Shown here: positions 11,423 through 21,778 of the stretch, one piece after another | Layout: each line of letters opens with the position of its first letter | Position numbering within the stretch: the stretch's first letter is position 1 | The notes under the pieces: model-generated | Database searches by the model: none | Seen by the model: the letters and a program-made list of their open reading frames with translations, nothing else | Told to the model about the DNA's origin: nothing | Translations under genes and position numbers: made by a program | Source of the DNA: Branchiostoma floridae | Lineage: Eukaryota; Chordata; Leptocardii; Amphioxiformes; Branchiostomatidae | NCBI RefSeq assembly: GCF_000003815.2 | Contig: NC_049986.1 | Location: forward strand, 1,064,864-1,128,863 | Length of the DNA stretch: 64,000 nt | Direction: 5' to 3'

Positions 11423-11908
11423 GTGCGTCCGAGTATAAGTCCAGCGGTATAGCTTTAAAATAATTGTGCAGATTTTGTCCAACAAACACCAAATATTTGC
11501 CTCCTTTGCCAGCTTTTCTGTGGGCATTGGCGTAAAAAGTTATTTGTGGGGGGTGGGTGTTTTGACGGGCTTTGACGGGGAGCTGTGTACCAGAATTTTC
11601 TTTATAATTCATCTTAATTGGCTCGGTTAGTCGCATTTTTTGGGTTCCTGACAGTATCAGTCGTATTTAAGGATAAGATGGTTTTAATGTGTTTTGTTCT
11701 ATGCAAAAATGCCCAATTTTGTGCTTTATTATGGTTTTCAGGTGGGGGAAATTACTTTAAAATGTGATTTGCTTTTACGTGAGTTTACTCTCACTGGTTT
11801 GGATTCATGTTCCCATCTTTTTGCCACATTTCATTGTGTGTTTGTATGTGCTCGTTGAGAAGGTTATGATCTTGGTTACTGTGACCTCCATGTTTTTGCT
11901 ACTACTAG

Positions 11909-12139
11909 AAGTGACAGAACGCGACGCAAATCAGCCGGCAGTAATGTTGGGGTCTGGGTTGACACGGCCCGCGCCCCCGCTACCACCGCCTCGCAATCTT
12001 GCGTCAGGTGAGCAGGTAACGGTGTCTGGGCCAGAGCAAAATGAAGAGTTGCACATGTGTCCCGATACTCCCAACACACCGGAGGGTACCGACGGCCGCG
12101 GAGTTGCCGGTGCCGAGATACCGCGTGTAAGCTACAAAG
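11909..12139 (+). CDS. Receptor cytoplasmic tail exon D (phase 1-1)
   Basis: Same length (231 nt) and phase as exon C, with acceptor TACTACTAG and the consensus donor AAG|GTAAGT, the best donor of the four. It carries the same PLPPPR SH3-type motif and EELHMCPDTP block, and differs mainly near the end (GVAGAEIPRVSYKG). It is the exon nearest to the transmembrane exon at 13448. Joining D to that exon gives a codon G|AT (Asp) and continuous coding. Whether B, C and D are all included or are mutually exclusive cannot be told from sequence. Confidence 0.65.
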
Positions 12140-12194
12140 GTAAGTCCGAGTACAAGTCCAGCGGTATAGCTAAGAAATGTCAAAAATATTAGCC

Positions 12195-12965
12195 TATTTC
12201 ACCGGCTAAGAAAATGTTTTGGCAATGGCTTTCAGGGGAATAACTCAAGAAGGGTTGACGGATCATCATTATATTTTGAATTGGATTGCTTCATAGATGC
12301 CTTTTATAATAAGATTATAATAATAATCTTCAAACCAGGGGCTTATTTGCATATTTAATAACTACAGTTTATAAATCCACAGCATTTCATAATAGGATAC
12401 TCAAACATATGGCATATGTAACTGAAAAAGAGAGAAATAGTAGCCGAACTATGTTGTATATATATCCAATTGGCGAAAATTCCCGGAATTCCAAAGCAAT
12501 TCGTTCGCGCTTGCGCAGTTGAATCATACCTTTGGAGCGGAATAACTTGGGAAGGGGTTGACGGATCGTCGTGATTTTTTATATATAGATTAAGACAATA
12601 TTTGGTATTTAGGTAACTTTGACAAAGATGTACATCCTCAAGTGCAAAATATGCAAACTGGCACTATCAATTTGCATTATTAAAGAGGGAAATCTATATT
12701 TGTACTGTTTTCGTTATAGGACTCAAATACCTCTAATATCTGTCGTTTGTGGCTGATGGAACATTAGCAGATAGCAATTATGCAAATACGTCCCTAATTT
12801 GCATGATTGATCTAAAAGTGTTATGATTCTTCTAATTGGTAAATTATTGGACAATCAACATTGGGACCGGCGTAAGGTGTACATAACCAAGCATAGATGA
12901 TGTAAATGTGAAAGTAATTTACATAATCAGACTATTTCATGGATATATGAGGTCTCCGAACTCTT
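12195..12965 (+). repeat. Dispersed repeat family A, second copy
   Basis: It shares AATAACTCAAGAAGGGTTGAC, GGGGCTTATTTGCATA, ATACTC...ACATATG, AAAGAGAGAAAT and the terminal TCATGGATATATGAGGTCTC with the copies at 7525-9012 and 41100-41470. Intronic. Confidence 0.6.
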
Positions 12966-12969
12966 GATG

Positions 12970-13447
12970 TTCATCGCGTAAAATACGCTCCATGCATACA
13001 GCAAGGTAAATAGATAGAACAAAAATCCTAAAAAGAACATTAATACTTACAAACAACAAAACCGTGGCCATGGCAATAGTTTTAATTGCCACATGTATAC
13101 ACTTATTCTAACTGGCAGCCAAGCCTAATACAGCGGCCTGCACTTGTAAATTGTCTCTCTCTTATTCGATATGCAATTCCGAGTATCATCTGAGAAGTTT
13201 GATTTTGTGTCGAAGCATCGTTGTAGTTTGACATTCCATTGTTTGATTACATTAATCCACCATTTAATCACGTTCGCTCACTCAATTATTCACTTACTTA
13301 CTCGCTTAATCAATCAGATCTGCGTGATCACAAATTTCAATCGTATCTGAGTATTAGGTCTTTGGTCATTTATGCCATAAAAGAGTTATGATATCATAGC
13401 AACATTTTTATAAAGAAAGTTATGATTTTGTACTTATCAAATCTTAG
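12970..13447. other. Intron, nothing further recognised
   Basis: Ends with a pyrimidine-poor but usable acceptor (ATCAAATCTTAG) for the transmembrane exon. Confidence 0.4.
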
Positions 13448-13581
13448 ATCGTGCCATGGGAATGTGGAACAAGATGAAATCCAGCAAAGTCTGTCGGCTT
13501 CTGATGGGGTGCGGCTTTGTAATAGGAACAGTTGCCCTCGCTATAGGCCTGACCGTAAGTCACATAGTCTTGGTCCTAATC
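13448..13581 (+). CDS. Transmembrane exon of type II lectin receptor
   Basis: After the acceptor TCTTAG the phase 1 frame reads DRAMGMWNKMKSSKVCR and then a long hydrophobic run starting LLMGCGFVIGTVALAIGLT. Basic residues precede the hydrophobic run, and no signal peptidase-like context follows, which favours N-in (type II) topology. Two phase 0 donors are possible: ACC|GTAAGT at 13554 and ATC|GTAAGG at 13581. A third, AAG|GTAAGT at 13586, would be phase 2 and would not fit the stalk exon. An ATG at 13456 in good context (GTGCCATGG) could also start a shorter isoform lacking the signalling tail. Upstream tail exons end in phase 1, matching this exon. Confidence 0.65.
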
Positions 13582-13894
13582 GTAAGGTAAGTCAATATCT
13601 ATATTATGACTGAATTCATAATGCTAACAGTTTGTATTCATCACTGAAATTAAACCGAGGGACTCACCCCACTACATTTTCGGACAAACTCCGCGAGTCT
13701 CGTTCACAGAATGAATGACCTCCGGTGAACAATGGACCAATCCTGAAGCCCCGCCCCCTGTTCGATCATGTTTTATTTCGAACACCTCCGTCAAAAACAG
13801 CGCTTGTCGGACAGAACTGGCCGTCGCCGCTGTTTAGCTGATAATATCGACTGACTTCGGTTTAGCTCCTTTGACCCTGAAATCCTCTCAGACC

Positions 13895-14968
13895 GGTCTC
13901 ACTAAATACCGAAAACAACCGAAAACAACCGAAAACAACTTGAAATATACCGAAAACAACCGAAAACAACTCAGTAAATACCGAAAACAACTCGAAGCCA
14001 TCTAAAAAATGTCAAAGCAATAATGAACAACCTATCAGAACCCGAAAAAAGCCGGAAAACAACTCGTAAACAACAACAATGTCTATTTTATCTTCATCTA
14101 CTGGTTACTCTCCCTTGAATTATTTTCTCCACGGCCGAGGGAGAGAATGGAGTGATTCTGAAGGAAGGATTCTTTCAGCAAAGGGGATGTAGCCGGTGAA
14201 AACATCTTTCCATCGGTCACACGCTGTTTTATGGTGTAAAGCAAAATCCATATTTTGATATCTTAATAGTTTAATTTGGGGCCTCTGTGGTAATACACGT
14301 TTGCGGTTTTTCTGTTTAAATCGATTTGTTATGGCAGCGGAAATGCGTTATAATTGAGCCAGAAATATACTAGATTGTTTTGGTTGCTAGAAAAAAAAAG
14401 GTACTACACATTAGCTAAATAGGCAGCAGAATTTCCCAGCAGTAATTAATAAGCAAACCTAATTTCCAAGCAGAGATTTCGTCGGGGGATAGCAGTGACT
14501 GCTATTTCTTGTTGTGGCCCTACTGTTACCTCTGCTTGGAGTTACACAATAGATGCCAAGTAATATAGATATCCATTGATGAGTTTGCGAGTTGACCAAG
14601 CAGTCCCCGTTTATAACGTACAGGGTCCGTGAATCTGAATGCGAACATTAATATATTCGAACAGGCAAAGGAGATCGTTGACTTTATTATTACTAATATT
14701 GTATTAATAACAGGGGTCGTCAAACAAATAAATCCATCGTAGCCTAACTCCTGTCCAAAATAAAGTCAAAATTATTAAATAATAGCCCACTGAAATTATT
14801 GTCTGTTGTTTATGGTTGTGTCGAGTTGTTTTCGGTATTTAGTGAAAGTTGTTTTCGGTTGTTTTCGGTAATTAGTGAAAGTTGTTTTCGGTTGTTTTCG
14901 GTATTTAGTGAAAGTTGTTTTCGGTTGTTTTCGGTTGTTTTCGGTTGTTTTCGGTATTTAGTGAGACC
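13895..14968. mobile_element. Foldback-type transposon with minisatellite ends and 10-bp target duplication
   Basis: The left end GGTCTCACTAAATACC followed by reiterated CGAAAACAAC units is mirrored at the right end by GTTGTTTTCG units and GGTATTTAGTGAGACC. The 10-bp direct repeat CTCTCAGACC flanks both sides exactly (13885-13894 and 14969-14978). Long inverted ends built from short tandem subrepeats are the hallmark of foldback elements; a 9-10 bp duplication also occurs with Mutator-like transposases. The interior has no transposase frame. Intronic. Confidence 0.85.
14463..14541. repeat. Short inverted repeat nested in the foldback element
   Basis: CCAAGCAGAG (14466-14475) pairs with CTCTGCTTGG (14530-14539), and ATAGCAGT/ACTGCTAT (14489-14505) forms an inner hairpin. 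The outer word resembles the end of the MITE at 20251-20439 (CTCCAAGCAGAGGT), so it may be a shortened relative. Confidence 0.5.
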
Positions 14969-14979
14969 CTCTCAGACCA

Positions 14980-15580
14980 GGCAGAAAAAAAATTTGCTGA
15001 CTTCTTTGTTGAAGGCTACTTTCACTGGGTACAGTCATCTGAGGAGGGTGGCTATATAGTTGTGGTACGGGCGTCATAATTTCAGTCAAAGTGGAAGCGG
15101 GAGGCACCGCATTTATTACCTTTTGGTGGGCAGAAGTGTCCGGTTTTTGACATTCGGTCGATGCAGGTGAAAACCAGGGCACATCTATCTGTGACTGGCA
15201 TTCTACTGCGTTTGTTGCATGCATAACAGCTGAAAGCGAAATCAAGAAGAGAACAGCTCAGGCACTCGTGGAGAGGAAACTTATACTACGCATCAACTAA
15301 ATGGGACACGTCTACAAAGTCTACCTGTGCAGAGTCCCGTGTCTTATACATACCCTGCACTACACGTGCATCCTGCCCACCGACAATGCAATGCTATACA
15401 GTGGCTCTCCTTCCCACAATAAATATTCTTTGTGGGTGTAGTCTTCAACAAAGAATAGCATAGCATTTGACTATCTTGTTCTATTCGTTCGAAATGACCT
15501 TCGATCGTGATCGGTGCATTGCAAGCTGGTTCGACGCGCGGAGTTGGTCCGAAAATTTAGAGAGGTAAATCCGTATAAAT
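14980..15580. other. Intronic stretch, no confident feature
   Basis: A minus-strand frame of 95 residues (14958-15245) has splice-like signals but no recognisable domain. I do not call it. Confidence 0.35.
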
Positions 15581-15583
15581 GGA

Positions 15584-15870
15584 CCCTATCCAGACTGGGC
15601 CTTTTTGGCATTCCTGGCCTGGGGGTCGTGGCTCATTCGCAATTTCCCCCCTCGTAATTTCAAAACAGCTTACTGTACGATCACCAAATGTGCAGGGGTG
15701 ATATGCTCGTCAAGTTTAATATTTCCTTAAAATTTTATGCCGCTATGACTTGATATGACGTAATCATGTTGTCATTAATTGCTTTTTGGGGCTAAAACTT
15801 ACTAATAACTTACTATTATAAACTTACTCTAGATTTTGTAAATTGTTGCCAAAATATTCTAGGATAAGGT
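15584..15870 (-). mobile_element. Internally deleted family-B element
   Basis: It begins CCCTATCCAGACTGGGC, runs through TTACTGTACGATCACCAAAT (the distal end of the family) and then switches to TAAACTTACTCTAG and ATATTCTAGG of the opposite end. Most of the interior is deleted. Confidence 0.65.
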
Positions 15871-16177
15871 TAACTTCAGTGTTGTACATAAAGTGTTTGC
15901 ATTTTTTAATAATGTATTCTAACAACACAGATGAACTTTCATGCTAGTATGACTGACGTTGTTTATGATAAAACTGAATATTCGATTTGATATGAATTTC
16001 TAAACGGGTCGGGGAAATAGCACAGTCCTGGCTGCAGAAGAAAAAAGCAATCGAGTGTTGTTAGCGCGTGGGAAAAGCCGTATGAACGTTTCTGTATGCA
16101 CAACATTTTCCCACCATTTCGACTGGACGGGACTTACCTCCTGGTAGGGATCTAAAATTAAGCATCTGTTTAAACAG

Positions 16178-16301
16178 GAGACACATGTTTCCAAGAATCG
16201 CTTGTTCATCTGGGACAGGCTACAAAAGTCTGCTGCTCATTGGGGGACAACGTTCTACAAGGTTAACCGGACGAACCTGGCCAATGACGAGGGGACAAGA
16301 G
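16178..16301 (+). CDS. Predicted stalk exon (phase 0-1) of lectin receptor
   Basis: Between the acceptor TGTTTAAACAG and the consensus donor GTGAGT a 124-nt stretch is open in the phase 0 frame. It starts ETHVSKNRLFIWDRLQKSA and ends VNRTNLANDEGTR, then a single G. NRT is an N-glycosylation sequon, sensible for an extracellular stalk. Phase 0 at the start fits the transmembrane exon donors, and phase 1 at the end fits the EGF exon, which is otherwise not joinable to the transmembrane exon. A second frame is also open but ends in phase 0 and would not fit. There is no domain homology, so the call rests on splice signals, openness and phase logic. Confidence 0.5.
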
Positions 16302-16373
16302 GTGAGTACAAGACGTTGATGCGCCACGGCTCCCCGAAATATACAATAAAGAACACAGCTTAACCCTATCCAG

Positions 16374-17214
16374 ACGGGGTTTTTGACCCCCCCTTCGCAA
16401 TGTCAAAACGGCTTGGGTTACGATCACCAAATTTAGAGGACATGATGTACTAGTAGTTTTATATTTTATGTATTTTAAGTTTGGTATTGTTATGACGTAA
16501 TATGACGTCATTATGACGTCATAATGTCATATTTTAGGCTAAAATCATCTACATATGAAATTTCCGCTATACGTATTAAGAAAACGACGACTATAAAGGT
16601 TATCGTATTGGTGTCTAAGTCTTCCAAGTCTTTTGTTGCCAATGATGACGACACGGACGCCAATATGACGTCAGAAAATGACGTCATTTGTCCGCCATCT
16701 TGGATCGACAAGCTTGAATTATCTAAAATACGTTTTTTTCCACATAAAACCCCAAAACCCAATGGAAGTTGACTAAAAAGGTTCAAATGATTGTGTTTTG
16801 TAAGAAAATAAAGGATTTTGACGGAATTTGAGTAAATATAATATGTATTTGTCGTTGAAAATGGCATTGTCCGCCATCTTGGATTATGACCCATGAGGTC
16901 ATCAAATCAGCATAAATTATGAATAATTAATTAGAAATGTAACTTAAAATTACACAGGATCTTAATGATATAGATAAACAAGTTCGGTTTACCAATAAAA
17001 CTATGAAATCCCATACTTAAAACTGAAATTAATAAATTTGGTAAAATATGCCTGTCAGAAACCTGTTGCCATGGCAACACGAAAAATCACAAACTAAAAT
17101 TTTTCTCGCGGAATTGTTGCTAACAATATTTCAGGAAAAGTCACTAAGTTTCGAAGTCCTAGCACACGTCGTTCGGCAGTTATACGACGTCAAAGTTGGC
17201 GCGGGCACTTTTAG
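16374..17214 (-). mobile_element. Family-B MITE-like element, near full length
   Basis: TTAA (16370-16373) precedes CCCTATCCAGAC, and the element runs to GGCGCGGGCACTTTTAGCC near 17214, where the end is truncated. Internal motifs include CRE octamers TGACGTCA at 16503, 16514, 16666 and 16679, CCGCCATCTTGG at 16692 and 16871, and GTTGCCATGGCAAC at 17065-17078. It contains no transposase. TTAA plus CCCT ends suggest mobilisation by a piggyBac-type transposase (inference). Confidence 0.75.
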
Positions 17215-17334
17215 CCTGTCAGCATGGTGAGGTGTTCCTGGAACATTTGCTATGTTTATAATGGTTGTAATCGTTTGTCGGGGGACTTCTGTTTTTTGTT
17301 TCAAAATCATTGATATTCTTTAAAAATTTCACAG

Positions 17335-17451
17335 ACATCAATGAGTGTGCCACGCCCAGGAAACCCTGTCAACATGGGGCCTGTGAGAACAAAGATGGCG
17401 GATACAACTGCACCTGCCAACATGGATGGACCGGCCAGAAATGCCAGCGTA
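17335..17451 (+). CDS. EGF-like domain exon of lectin receptor (phase 1-1)
   Basis: The acceptor TTTCACAG starts a phase 1 frame that reads (D)INECATPRKPCQHGAC, then KDGGYNCTCQHGWTGQKC, and ends at a GTGAGT donor in phase 1. All six cysteines of an EGF domain are present in order. The (D)INE start and the N in GGYNCTC are the residues expected of a calcium-binding-type EGF, although spacing is short. It is extracellular, membrane-proximal in the inferred protein and follows the stalk exon. Symmetrical phase makes it freely duplicable: a second block copy lies at 33 kb, with the exon hidden in a gap, and a relic lies at 44578. Confidence 0.85.
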
Positions 17452-17539
17452 GTGAGTTATGTTTACCTAGTTTGACTTGCTTTATGATTTGCTTTATTTA
17501 TTGCAGCACGTATTCAATAATTTAAAAAAAATTATAACA

Positions 17540-18900
17540 CAGAATAAAAAAAAATTTAAAAAATCTTCCTCGGGGAACAGAAGTGTGTGCAGCTTTTCAT
17601 GGCTCCACCTAGGGAAACTAGGTAGTAATGAACGTAATGTACACAATCTAAATAATGATAATGAAACATAATATTCAAAATCAAAGCTTAACAATGAAAT
17701 TGATACATGAAAATCATAACACTGCACATCAAAACGTAACATCTACAGATCATAGAGAAATAAGTCAAAGTTATAGAATTATCGGCTAGCAAATACAAAA
17801 GGAAATACAGAAAATCAAAACAAGGGATGGAAACAAATTAGTTGAAAGTAGCGCTATTACAATGTATGATGTACCTCAATTCTATATGATTATCCAAGTA
17901 ATAACTAAATATAACATATTAAGAAACAAGGAAAAAACAAATCAGGAGTAAATTGTTGGCTTCTCTATGAGGTTGTTTTTCCAACGTTTCTTAAAAACGG
18001 AGAGGGACGGCAGTCTTTCCGGGAATTACAAATACTGTTCCGTATAGATGGGCCTCTAAACATTACAGTGAATTGTGTTTGGTCAGATTTTGTTTCAATA
18101 GGTCTAAGTCTGTTTCCTGGCTGGTACTGTGATTGTGAATATTTGAGTTGTACTCAAATACCTCTTAGTGTAGGATTGGTAAGAAGGAACTGTAATGAAT
18201 AACTTATGGACGAAAATAGCTGACTGTAATTTGTTTGTCATATACTGTCAAAAACTTTCAAATTGGTAATAAGAGTTGCTGAGGTTGCTACAATTGATGC
18301 GTTTGAGGCAATTCTAACTGTTTTTGTAGCAGGTGCAGTGGTTTTATCGAAGCAGTGTAAGTACTATCCCGGTTGATATTGCAATATGGTAAGAAGGGGT
18401 ATATCAAGCTGCAGTAAAGGGTCATAAATATTTTACAGCAATTTACAACTTTGATACCAATGTTCTAAAGTTTTCTTACAAATAATGTCAATACGAAACT
18501 TCCACGGGGGTTTGCTATCGAAAACGACTGTTATGAGTGCATTAAAGTGTTCATGTAACATTTAAGGACAGAGCCTTTGAAACCATATGAGTTTAGTTTG
18601 TCAAGTAGCATGTTGTGGTCAACTCTGTCAAACGCTGTAGATAGGTCAAAGAATATTCCAATGGTAAATTCGAGTTGTAGAAGGGGCATATAAGATGAAT
18701 AGTTTTTCCGAAAGCCATGTTGGTTTGCATATAGAATATTGTTATATCTAGGCTCTTTAAGATTATTTTGTACACTACTTATTCTACGATTTTTGAAAAC
18801 GCCGGTGATATAAAGATGGTTCGACAAGTTGTGAACAGATGGTGATCTCCAGATTTGTAGAGAGGAATTAGTGGGCACTTTTCCAGTTTCCATGGAAATT
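17540..18900 (-). mobile_element. Degenerate CR1/L2-like LINE relic (copy 1)
   Basis: The minus-strand frame at 18531-18893 contains HGFRKNYSS and FFDLSTAFDRVDHNMLLDKL, the reverse transcriptase motif A region of CR1/L2-type LINEs. The remainder toward 17540 is frame-broken. The same relic is present at 33485-34700 as part of the segmental duplication. Confidence 0.75.
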
Positions 18901-18904
18901 TTTA

Positions 18905-19862
18905 CCCTATCCAGACTTTGGGGCTAAAAGTGCCTGCGCCAATTTTGACGTCGTATAGCTCGCAAACGGCTTGTGCTAGAACAACCAAACTTGGTGACTT
19001 TTCCTAGAATATTGTTCGTAACAATTTACATTAACTAAAGTAAGTTTAAATTATTTCATGTTGCCATGGCAACGGGTTTCTGAAAGGCATATTTGAGAAA
19101 AATCACTCATTTTGGTTTAAACATTGTGATTTTAAAATTTTCTTACTAAACTATTCTTCTTTTCATATATCTTTAATATCTAGATATTTTAGTATGACTT
19201 TTATAAATAAATATTCATAAATTATGCAAAATCCAAGATGGCCGGCAGTATAATAAAGAAAAGTATAACCAGCTTATTTTCACTAGGATTTCCTCATCAC
19301 TTGGTATTTTCTTACAGAAAACATTCTTGTGAACGTTTTCAATCCTTTACCAGGAAATTAGAGCGTTATATGTTGAAAAAAGGTATCTAAAGACATTTAA
19401 GGTTGATAATCCAAGATGGTGGATAGCAAAACTACAGATGACTTCTATTTATGACATCATTTTTGACGTCGTTTCGTCGACTTTTGACAAAAGAAGTCAA
19501 AAGTATCTGAAGACATTTAAGGTTGATAATCCAAGATGGTGGATAGCAAAACTACAGATGACTTCTATTTATGATATCATTTTTGACGTCGTTTTGTCGA
19601 ATTTTGACAAAAGAAGTCTATCACTTAAATATTGAGAAGAAACCTTTATTATGAACTTTTTGTGTGAAATATTTAGGTATTATTGGAATTATCAGTTTTG
19701 GCCAAAAAGTCAATTAATGTCGTAATAAATATGCGTCATATTGCGTCATATTGATATACATTTTCTAGGAATTATAAAACCTGACGAGCAAATCATCCCC
19801 TGCAAATTTGGTGATCGTACGATAAGCAGTTTTGAAATTACGAAGGGAAGGCCCATTTGCCC
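18905..19862 (+). mobile_element. Family-B MITE-like element with internal 120-bp tandem duplication
   Basis: It starts CCCTATCCAGACTTTGGGG and ends near ACGAAGGGAAGGCCCATTTGCC. It contains GTTGCCATGGCAAC at 19060-19073 and AGATGGCCGGCA. Units 19381-19500 and 19501-19620 are an almost identical tandem pair of exactly 120 bases. No open frame. Confidence 0.8.
19381..19620. repeat. Exact-period 120-bp tandem duplication inside family-B element
   Basis: AGACATTTAAGGTTGATAAT recurs at 19391 and 19511, and nearly every base between follows. Only a few substitutions separate the units, so the duplication is young relative to the element. Confidence 0.9.
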
Positions 19863-19899
19863 TTCACCAAGATGGTTATGTTTTGATTGGGAATTTTTT

Positions 19900-20700
19900 G
19901 TGTGTCCCAGGATGTATGATATCATATAACTTGAGCAGCTGTGGGTGAAATGTCGCGATATTTGGTATTTGAGTAGCAGCTGCATCTACCAAGGTTTTGT
20001 ACAAAAATTGTACTCTTGGCACTTTCTGCCGTGAGTGCAGCGGGACGAGTGTTTGTGTGTGTGTGTGTGTGTGTATTTGCGGACAAGATAACTTTTGACG
20101 CTGTGAATTGTTTTTCATTATATTTTAAAGTTATTTAGGTGTTTGATAAATGAAGGTCAAGTTTGATAATGGGCGTCCTGGCGACAAGTTTTGGTACTGC
20201 AGCGGAGCGTCGAAGTTGGCGTTTAAGTTATCCTCAAGTGCCAGGTTCTACTCTCCAAGCAGAGGTTAGGCTCCGGCTGTTTTTTTAGTCGTTTTTATTG
20301 GGCTTTCTATTTTGTCATTTTTCTTGAAGTACGCCAGCCAAGTTTTGACACAGCAAGATATAAAAAAAATTGAAAGCCCGATAAAAACGACTAAAAAAAC
20401 GTTAATAAAATAGCCGGAGCCTCACCTCTGCTTGGAGAGTACCAGGTTCAGGATTTTTGGCTAGTGGATACGTCTTTGGGCAGGGAGTAAGTCAAGTAAG
20501 TTTGGGCCCCCTGGTGGCTTGTTTTGAACTGCAATGGGCGATTTTGGGGTAATTTTTGGAAGGGAATAAGTCAAGCAGGGTTTGATAGATTTGAATTATT
20601 TCTAGTATGAACATACCTTAGGTTATGAATAAAATCCTGAAATGTATTGTTTTTAAATTCGAGCTTCATTTAAGCAATTAACGTAGAATAGGAATATAAC
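19900..20700 (+). repeat. Fragments of dispersed repeat family A, interrupted by a MITE
   Basis: Family words such as GAATAAGTCAAGCAGGGTTTGA, GATATTTGGTATTTGAGTAG and GGGCCCCCTGG occur on both sides of the MITE at 20251-20439. A (GT)n microsatellite lies at 20049-20074. Confidence 0.5.
20251..20439. mobile_element. Foldback MITE, 189 bp, TA target duplication (copy 2)
   Basis: The ends CTCTCCAAGCAGAGGTTAGG and CCTCACCTCTGCTTGGAGAG are inverted repeats, and the inner arms (GTCGTTTTTATTGGGCTTTC / GAAAGCCCGATAAAAACGAC) match the copy at 4406-4580. TA flanks both ends. The flanks CCAGGTTC-TA and TA-CCAGGTTC suggest insertion between two copies of CCAGGTTC. Confidence 0.88.
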
Positions 20701-20709
20701 AAATTTACC

Positions 20710-21770
20710 TCAGATATTGACCTATTTTTTTGGATAACTCTTAACTTTTGCGTAGCGGCTGTTTGGCATAGGGCTGCACTTGATGACAGCTTTGCCCTAT
20801 AGGTTTTGTTATTTTGCCTGCCACAATGTTTATTTGTTTGCGGGTGAGAAGGGCCAATAATCTTTCTCCCAGTCCCATTATCACCAGAAAGTGCTAAGTT
20901 GGAGTTTTACCCTAAAAACAAGTGCAAAGTTGTTCGTGTCTGAAGTCTTATTCATGTATTTAGTACATACCAGAATTAAACGGCTGCATGAAACTGCGCA
21001 TATAGCGGTTGAAAATTCCCGTTTATACATCCCAACTGACTTCCAGTGTCAAAGTGATTGAAGCTTATTAATAAACAAGGCCAAACCACCACGCTTTCAC
21101 TTTTCCGTGCCAAGTAAGAATCAACAAAATAAAAAAGAAAACACCCATTCAGGGTAGGTACCTTTATACATGAGTAAGACCTTTAAAAAGTCTTTGATAA
21201 GGGCATTCTCCATAATAAGCCTTGGTTGTTTGGCGAAGGTATGTGTCTCGTGGAACACTAGTTTTATAGGCAGTGTTAGATTAAAAAAAAACACAAGTCG
21301 AAGTACCAAACAATATTGTTTTCTAAGACAACACAGACAAAAGAACACCCTAACACTTGCAACTTTCGTACACCTACCTGGTTTCCTGCCAAAATTGTTG
21401 AAGTGCTGCCATTGCTTGTTGTCTCCGGCCCAAGAGTTCGGCAAAGATGTACTTCGGACTGCTGCCGAACAACTGTGGCTGGCTTCCCGGGGACAGATGA
21501 AGATTTTTGCCGCGAAGACGTTAGTCTAGATACATTCCAGATAGTGCGCCCAAGTTTTTTAAGGAGAAATAGGTCACCGGCACGGAAGATACTTATTTCA
21601 AAATACAGAGGGAAGCAACTCAAGGGACTGGTAGCTTGATCCTACACCACCGGTACCGATCTCAATATCCATCTGGCCCTGTCCCGCTAACATCCCCGTC
21701 CTCACGGCCTTGTGCCCGCCAAACTCAGGGGCACTCGGGTCCTTGGAAGGCATGTTGGCCCTTCAGACTG
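20710..21770. other. Intronic stretch with unrecognised open frames
   Basis: Both strands are open over parts of 21170-21640. A minus-strand ATG frame at 21599-21754 (MPSKDPSAPEFGGHK...) of 51 residues ends just before another open frame in a different phase at 21276-21623. I recognise no domain and no convincing splice structure. It could be an old retro-copy with a frameshift. Confidence 0.3.
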
Positions 21771-21778
21771 GTAGTTAA

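Larger units (their letters stand above)
17248..19400 (+). repeat. Segmental duplication, copy 1 (partner 33181-35255)
   Basis: From TTTGCTATGTTTATAATGG onward the sequence matches the partner at high identity through an old LINE relic and into a family-B element. The partner lacks about 115 bases near 18085-18200. The block carries the EGF exon. Confidence 0.85.

Noticed and set aside
21276-21754. A minus-strand gene formed by the two overlapping frames, or a retroelement integrase end on the plus strand
   Set aside because: No recognisable motif on either strand; the frames do not join without a frameshift.
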